NCBI RefSeq assembly: GCF_002150685.1 | Contig: NZ_MSSW01000081.1 | Location: 1-41,942, forward strand | Origin: Algoriphagus antarcticus | GTDB lineage: Bacteria > Bacteroidota > Bacteroidia > Cytophagales > Cyclobacteriaceae | Length of the DNA stretch: 41,942 bases | Direction: 5' to 3' | Shown: positions 36,986 through 41,942 of the stretch, piece after piece | Layout: every line of letters begins with the position of its first letter | Numbering within the stretch: position 1 is the first letter of the stretch | The notes under the pieces: model-generated | What the model was told of the DNA's origin: nothing | The model's database searches: none | The model's input: the letters and a program-made list of their open reading frames with translations, nothing else | Position numbers and translations under genes: made by a program

Positions 36986-39900
36986 TTAGAAATATTCTTT
37001 GTTATCTGACCTTTTAATGTCTATTAACAAACAATTAGGGTCAATTACAATTCTTTCTGCTAAGTAATCAAGTTGAAATTTCAACAGATTATTTGATTTA
37101 GTTACCAAAACCATTTTTACTTCCACCGGCAAAAACGAACCTTTTTTATAAATGCCAATTTCAATAAAATCATTCAGTGGTAATAGTGTAGCGGCATTGG
37201 TTTTCTTTTCATACTTATTGATTAAATAGCTTATGCTTACTTCATACTTAGAATTTGATACTGTTGTTACATTCAATTTTACTATTTTGTTGTCATAGTA
37301 AGTAACTGTTTCAAACATATCATGTATTAAATACTGCATCGAATCAGGTGTTTCCTTTTTGATAAAATCAACCATCTCTAATGAAGTGGTGTATGGGGCT
37401 TTTTGAAGTCTTACTTTTTGCATATAATTTCTCAACGCTCTATTCAGGGCTTCCTCACCTATATAATGGCTCAGAGCATTAAACACCAACATCCCTTTTT
37501 GATAAGCAACATGTGATTGGCTATTTCCTGAGTTTAGAATTAAGGGCAATTCTGTTTCTTCGGCATCTATTTGTTTATTCAAATAGGTGTTTAGTGATTT
37601 ATTCAATAATTGCAATGCTTTGATTTTTCCATAGTGCTTTTCAAAAACCTTTAAGGACACATATTCCGCCATGCTTTCTGTTATCATTTTAGCACCTGCC
37701 ACATCGGCTGGTATTGCCTGCATTCCCCACCATTGATGTGCAAATTCGTGACTTGCTCCAATGAATGGAAGATTTAAAGTAGTTTCATTTTCATCATCAA
37801 TGTCCAGAATAAACCCTAACTCCGAGTAAGGAATTGTATTAGCAAATGACTGGGCAAAATCTCCTCGGGTTCTTGCAAACTCAATAATTCTAACTTGCTT
37901 GTGTTGGTAAGTACTAAAGTTTTTTTCACAATATTCAAGTGTTGCTTTTATTCCGTTTATCATGAGTTGAATATTGTAATCATGATTTTTGTGATAATAT
38001 ATTTCTATTGGAAGATTTTTGTAAACATCTTTCTTTAATTCATATATCCCTGAAACAAAAGCAAAGTCAATTGTAACAGGAGTAGTAGATTTATAATTAA
38101 AATAATTCCTTCCGTTTGCCTGCCACTTCTTTTGTAAATACCCGGGGGCAATGGCTGTTTGATTTTGTGTTGTGCTAACAGTGGCTTCAAAGTTGATATA
38201 ATCAGCATCAGCAGAACGGTTATGATTTTTAAGGGCTGATGAATCAGTTGGTATTCCTTCTATATTATTCAGTCGATACCCAATTGTTGGATATATAAGT
38301 GAAGTAATGTAAGTGCCATTTTTCTCAACCAATGAATTTTTGTGAAAAATTGAGTTAGTAATACTTTTTACATCAAAAACTATAATCAGGCTATCCTTTG
38401 GTTGCAATTCAGTTTCCAATTTGTAAACGCTAATATTTGCTATCGTATCATTAGTTATAAGTGTCGCTTTTTGATTGATAGAAATTTGTGTAACAACATC
38501 AAAAGCAGATTGAATAATTAACGTATCAATGTTTTGATTTGATTTATTGATTAATGTGTAAGTACCTTTTGATATGAAAGTTAAACTCTCTGGATAAATA
38601 TCCATTGAAACATTAACGCATACAATTCTTGGCTGAATCATTTTTTCAATTGAATGATGTTTCTTGTCTGCATAGGCAGCAATATTATTTATTTCGGTTT
38701 CTGTATGAAGTTTTGGCAAACCTTTCTCTTTTGTATTAATCGAATATGCCGTACAAATAAATACAATCAATATTGCTACTGTGGGTATTGCTGTTTTTCG
38801 GTTTAGTCTTTTATATGCAAGAACAATTCTTTCTTTAAATGAAAATACTAATCCCCTCTGCCAGAGTAATAAGCATCCTGCAAAAAGTATTAGTGCAAGT
38901 AATAACCAGTAGAATTTATAAATAAAGTATGCGTAAATGGAATGGCTGTGCCCACTTAAATCTGAATAGCTTAAATAAAATCCAGCATCTGGATTTTGAT
39001 TGAAGCGATAAATATATCTTTCGATACCTAACAATGGTAGTTCTGACAAACCAAAATAAATTAGTATCAGCACAAATAGCCCTAACCAAGAATTGGTAAA
39101 CAATGAGTGAATAAATAATGCGACAAATGCCCAGATTATAAAACCAACTAAATGAATACCATATAAATCAAAAATATAGTGTAAGATTTCGAAGCGATAG
39201 TATTCTTGAGATAGTTGAACAATTACTCCAGTAATCATGATAATAGATAACAGTAGTATTTGAATTTTGATAAGTGCAATGAGTTTTGAAAATGCCAATA
39301 CCCAATTTGGGATTGCTGTTGAATCAACCAATGCAAACATTTTTGTGGCTTTACTACGGTTTATTAAAAAGCCAGCGTATAGAAAAGTAATAAAGTTAAT
39401 AAGCAGAGAAAAAAACAAAACAGGAAATGCTAACATAACCCATGTTACAGGCAATACTCTTACGCCATAGGGGGAATTCATCTGAGACAATAAAACATAT
39501 ACGAAAACGGCACCTGTTAGAACAATACTTGCAAAAGCACCTGTTTTGGTGACAGATTTAAACTCAATGGCTGATAACTTCCATGATTTGTATAGGTTAG
39601 ACAATAATGTAAAACTAAACCTGACGAAAGGCAATTCTACTTTTAATACTTGCCCTACCTCATGAAAAACATTTTTTTCTTTTGCTTTCTTATAAAGTCT
39701 TAGATTGAATGGATTTACACTAAAGGAAAATAATTTGAAAGTAAGATAAGTTATAGCAGCAGTTATTGTAATCCAAAAACACCTATTAAGGATAAGAAAT
39801 TTTGAAAATGGTAGTAAATTATTGTTTTGGTCTGTTAAACTCCAATCTTTAGTATAATAGTAGGTAGCCGTTTCCCCAAATGGTTCAATCATCATAGCTA

Positions 39901-40516
39901 TAAAACTGATTTCGGCACTTGCTGTTAATCTTATTGCTATTTGCCGAATGATTAAAACCACAACTATTGTAATAAATCCGGTGTATAAGTTTCGTGTTGC
40001 AGAAACTATTAAAAAAACTATGATGTCAAACAATAAAAGATTGGGTAAAAAATATATGATCAACAATTGCAAGTATGTAGAGAAGTTAAAAGGTAACAAA
40101 AGTGATTTATTAACACCTGGTATTTGAGTTCCTACAATGCAGCCTAAAAAAAACAGTATTACAATCAGAAGAAGCGGGATTAATGAGCTAATAAATTTTG
40201 CAGATAAATAACTTTGTTTTGTAATAGGATAGCTATAAAGTATGCTATGTGAATTGGTTTTAAAATCTCTGTACAAGGAATTACCTATAATAGCAGGAAT
40301 AATAAAAAGCATTAGCTTGGTTGCTAACAACATTAAACTGTACAAAGCAAGTGACGAGTTAGCAATACTTTTTTCACCGCTTTGTGTTTCGCTGAACAAC
40401 CCTGCATTGCCTGCTACCGATAGCAAGGCAAATAAGAATAAAATGATACCGTAGAAATATACTGCTGGATTTTTTGCCCAGTATTTTAATTCGTAGGCTA
40501 AGATTGACTTAAACAT
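36986..40516 (-). CDS. ABC-2 permease fused to M1-family metallopeptidase
   Basis: The 1176-residue protein has an N-terminal half with about 12-14 hydrophobic spans in two ABC-2-type permease modules (about 1-270 and 310-580), followed by an extracytoplasmic M1 peptidase domain. The zinc site is HEFAHQWWG at 923-931 with the third ligand Glu947 in ITES, the 19-residue spacing seen in this subgroup. The ATPase is encoded three bases upstream, so the pair forms one transporter. Such permease-aminopeptidase fusions are known in Bacteroidota but their substrate is not established. A combined export and peptide-trimming or peptide-immunity role is inference. A final Lys/Arg-rich tail ends in KEYF. 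Confidence 0.9.
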   Translation of the reverse strand: MFKSILAYELKYWAKNPAVYFYGIILFLFALLSVAGNAGLFSETQSGEKSIANSSLALYSLMLLATKLMLFIIPAIIGNSLYRDFKTNSHSILYSYPITKQSYLSAKFISSLIPLLLIVILFFLGCIVGTQIPGVNKSLLLPFNFSTYLQLLIIYFLPNLLLFDIIVFLIVSATRNLYTGFITIVVVLIIRQIAIRLTASAEISFIAMMIEPFGETATYYYTKDWSLTDQNNNLLPFSKFLILNRCFWITITAAITYLTFKLFSFSVNPFNLRLYKKAKEKNVFHEVGQVLKVELPFVRFSFTLLSNLYKSWKLSAIEFKSVTKTGAFASIVLTGAVFVYVLLSQMNSPYGVRVLPVTWVMLAFPVLFFSLLINFITFLYAGFLINRSKATKMFALVDSTAIPNWVLAFSKLIALIKIQILLLSIIMITGVIVQLSQEYYRFEILHYIFDLYGIHLVGFIIWAFVALFIHSLFTNSWLGLFVLILIYFGLSELPLLGIERYIYRFNQNPDAGFYLSYSDLSGHSHSIYAYFIYKFYWLLLALILFAGCLLLWQRGLVFSFKERIVLAYKRLNRKTAIPTVAILIVFICTAYSINTKEKGLPKLHTETEINNIAAYADKKHHSIEKMIQPRIVCVNVSMDIYPESLTFISKGTYTLINKSNQNIDTLIIQSAFDVVTQISINQKATLITNDTIANISVYKLETELQPKDSLIIVFDVKSITNSIFHKNSLVEKNGTYITSLIYPTIGYRLNNIEGIPTDSSALKNHNRSADADYINFEATVSTTQNQTAIAPGYLQKKWQANGRNYFNYKSTTPVTIDFAFVSGIYELKKDVYKNLPIEIYYHKNHDYNIQLMINGIKATLEYCEKNFSTYQHKQVRIIEFARTRGDFAQSFANTIPYSELGFILDIDDENETTLNLPFIGASHEFAHQWWGMQAIPADVAGAKMITESMAEYVSLKVFEKHYGKIKALQLLNKSLNTYLNKQIDAEETELPLILNSGNSQSHVAYQKGMLVFNALSHYIGEEALNRALRNYMQKVRLQKAPYTTSLEMVDFIKKETPDSMQYLIHDMFETVTYYDNKIVKLNVTTVSNSKYEVSISYLINKYEKKTNAATLLPLNDFIEIGIYKKGSFLPVEVKMVLVTKSNNLLKFQLDYLAERIVIDPNCLLIDIKRSDNKEYF

Positions 40517-40519
40517 TAC

Positions 40520-41401
40520 TTATTTATTTTCATTATTTTTTAATGAAATGAAATACACATCTTCCAATTGTGGTTCAATACTATTCCATTCATCATCAGG
40601 ACGATTTTCTGAATGAACTTTTATTGTTAGGCTATTATCTGCATTGTATTTTGATGAAAGTATTTGATGTTCCGATTCCTCAGTTTCTAATATTTCTCTT
40701 GCTATCTTCTTGGCCCATATTTTACCATGAATTTCTTGAATAGCTTTTGCAGGAGTTGTGTAATTCAAAACTTTGCCCTTATTCATTATACAAATATTCT
40801 GACACAAGTCTTTAATATCTTCTACAATATGTGTAGAGAAAATTACAGTATTGTCTGTTCCAACTTCTCTCAAAACATTTAGAAACCTGTTTCTTTCAGC
40901 AGGGTCTAAGCCTGCTGTTGGTTCGTCTACAATAATTAGCATAGGCTTGTTCAATAAGAGTTGTGCTATGCCAAATCGTTGTTTCATTCCGCCTGAAAAA
41001 CTTTCTACGTTTTTCCTTCTGGCTTCATATAGGTTAGTGATTTCCAAAACGTATTGTATGATTTTACTTCTTTCACTCTTTGAAGTAATGCCTTTTAAAA
41101 TTGCGAAATAGTCAAGAAGCTCTTCTGCTGAAACCTTTGGATATACTCCAAACTCCTGCGGCAGATAACCCAACACTTTTCTCAATTCCATCGGAGTTTT
41201 TAGAATATCAATTTCATTGAACAAAATACTTCCGCTATCAGGTGTCTGAAGGGTGGCAATTGTTCTCATTAAGGATGATTTTCCAGCACCATTAGGTCCC
41301 AGTAATCCAATCATCCCGTTGTGGAAAGTCAGGCTAATATTGTCTAATGCCTTAACACCATTACTGTAAGTCTTATTGAGGTTGGAAATTATTATTGCCA
41401 T
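40520..41401 (-). CDS. ABC transporter ATPase
   Basis: I start at the ATG at 41401 (293 residues), preceded by AAAGAG about six bases upstream; a longer frame from 41440 adds 13 residues unlike the family. Walker A is GPNGAGKSS (35-43), Q-loop LGYLPQEFGVYP, signature ESFSGGMKQR (about 132-141), Walker B MLIIVDEPTAGLDP (about 154-167), switch His in FSTHIVEDI. The C-terminal about 80 residues are a family-typical extension. It is the first gene of the cluster and powers the permease-M1 protein encoded immediately downstream (three-base gap). Confidence 0.93.
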   Translation of the reverse strand: MAIIISNLNKTYSNGVKALDNISLTFHNGMIGLLGPNGAGKSSLMRTIATLQTPDSGSILFNEIDILKTPMELRKVLGYLPQEFGVYPKVSAEELLDYFAILKGITSKSERSKIIQYVLEITNLYEARRKNVESFSGGMKQRFGIAQLLLNKPMLIIVDEPTAGLDPAERNRFLNVLREVGTDNTVIFSTHIVEDIKDLCQNICIMNKGKVLNYTTPAKAIQEIHGKIWAKKIAREILETEESEHQILSSKYNADNSLTIKVHSENRPDDEWNSIEPQLEDVYFISLKNNENK

Positions 41402-41429
41402 AGAATGCTCTTTCAAATTTTGAATACTG

Positions 41430-41460
41430 CAAAAATTCAAATTTCATTGTCTGTTACAAA
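41430..41460 (-). promoter_or_regulatory. Candidate Bacteroidota-type promoter of ABC/LytTR operon
   Basis: On the minus strand a TTTG is followed after exactly 19 bases by AATTTTTG, one mismatch from the -7 consensus TAnnTTTG. The predicted start would leave a leader of about 20 bases before the ATG at 41401. Confidence 0.4.
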
Positions 41461-41814
41461 ATGAAAGTGATGGGATTGTAATTATTTGACGTAGAATATC
41501 TAATAATTGGTACGAATATATTTTCACAAATGGATAAGGAGCGTTGGCAAGAAACGGCTCTTTTGGTTTTGCGAAGGGTCGGCTTGTGTGTCGGGGCAAA
41601 ACCAAATGTGCCGTTTGTGCGGCTGGCTAAAATTGTATTTAAAAAATGTGGGTCGGCAAAAAATAAAAAATACAGAAGGGTCGGCAAAGAGTGTCGGCTT
41701 ACTCTTAGACCGTTTGTAATATCGTTTCTATGTCTTTGTTCACCTGTCAAAATGGTTTACTTTTTTCGTTTAAATGTCTGTCTGTCGATGGTTGTTGTGT
41801 CGTCCGCTACGCTT
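41461..41814. other. Non-coding cassette end
   Basis: Short frames on both strands here (for example 41530-41901) have GTCGG-rich repetitive composition and no recognisable homology, so I call none of them. The stretch holds the hairpin above and several copies of a GGGTCGGC-like word (41576, 41647, 41679). Confidence 0.5.
41552..41616. repeat. Large interrupted hairpin
   Basis: Outer arms AAACGGC (41552-41558) and GCCGTTT (41610-41616) and inner arms TTTGGTTTTGC (41562-41572) and GCAAAACCAAA (41596-41606) are all perfect complements, separated by a 3-by-3 internal loop, with a 23-nt apical loop. It lies between the operon promoter and the right attC-like element. It could be a further degenerate recombination site or a structured RNA. 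It has no T-tract, so it is not a simple terminator. Confidence 0.6.
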
Positions 41815-41942
41815 GCACCTAACGGATTAGGGCTTTGCGATGGTGTGGCAATAGAATTCCTTCAGCCCAACCCTTGCACAAAAGCCAAATTGAAAAACTG
41901 AACTTGAGCCTTTGCACGTCAGCCACACTATTGCAAAACCCA
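41815..41942. repeat. attC-like recombination site, right (cut by window end)
   Basis: GCACCTAAC at 41815-41823 contains ACCTAAC, an exact RYYYAAC, and is the reverse complement of the GTTAGGTGC at the left site. Two imperfect inverted 20-nt arms follow, 41830-41849 and 41922-41941, pairing at 17 of 20 positions (GCGATGGTGTGGC against GCCACACTATTGC). The layout repeats that of the left site, although the arm sequences differ, as in attC sites. The closing GTTRRRY box would lie just beyond base 41942. Confidence 0.6.

Noticed and set aside
41454..41901. Several overlapping frames of 70-123 codons
   Set aside because: They overlap each other on both strands in repeat-rich cassette-end DNA with the hairpin and attC-like site.

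Overview
The window reads as a chromosomal segment of a Bacteroidota bacterium, most likely of the Cytophagales/Cyclobacteriaceae type. This is an inference from a SusC/SusD pair, TonB-dependent receptors, lipoproteins with Bacteroidota-style lipoboxes, a DUF5690 membrane protein, LytTR/LytS-type signalling and weak Shine-Dalgarno sequences. No rRNA, tRNA or CRISPR array was seen.

Region 1 (about 0.2-15.8 kb) is dominated by phosphorus acquisition. It holds a Tat-exported PhoX-type phosphatase, then a three-gene block in which a TonB-dependent receptor lies between two large secreted beta-propeller/phosphoesterase proteins. A tightly packed pstSCAB phosphate ABC transporter without phoU follows. 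A GT39 membrane glycosyltransferase and a convergent PAP2 phosphatase, abutting stop to stop, close the region.

Region 2 (about 16-29.7 kb) carries a SusC/SusD pair followed by a strong terminator and a broken alkaline-phosphatase-superfamily gene, then a phosphonate catabolism locus. That locus has a PhnZ-type HD oxygenase with all iron ligands and lid residues conserved, an XRE-cupin regulator, a TIGR03364-type FAD oxidoreductase, a TIGR03351-type phosphonatase-like hydrolase, a zinc-type dehydrogenase that lacks the structural-zinc cysteines, and DUF5690. Between and beyond them lie relics: a metallophosphoesterase-like remnant and the C-terminal half of a second cupin regulator with one frameshift.

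Region 3 (about 30-34.9 kb) is a gene graveyard. It holds an intact GH140/DUF4038-type glycosidase, a truncated IS1595 transposase touching that gene's 5' end, a DUF1593 (Sde182-like) pseudogene, a broken heparinase/lyase-like gene and an IS1182-type transposase stub. It looks like the remains of a polysaccharide utilization locus.

Region 4 (about 34.9-41.9 kb) is a four-gene minus-strand operon: ABC ATPase, ABC permease fused to an M1 metallopeptidase, LytS-type kinase and LytTR regulator. It is bounded on both sides by elements built like integron attC sites (RYYYAAC/GTTRRRY ends with 20-nt imperfect inverted arms). The operon therefore looks like one large mobile cassette, which is the most unusual structure in the window. 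The right-hand element runs off the window end.
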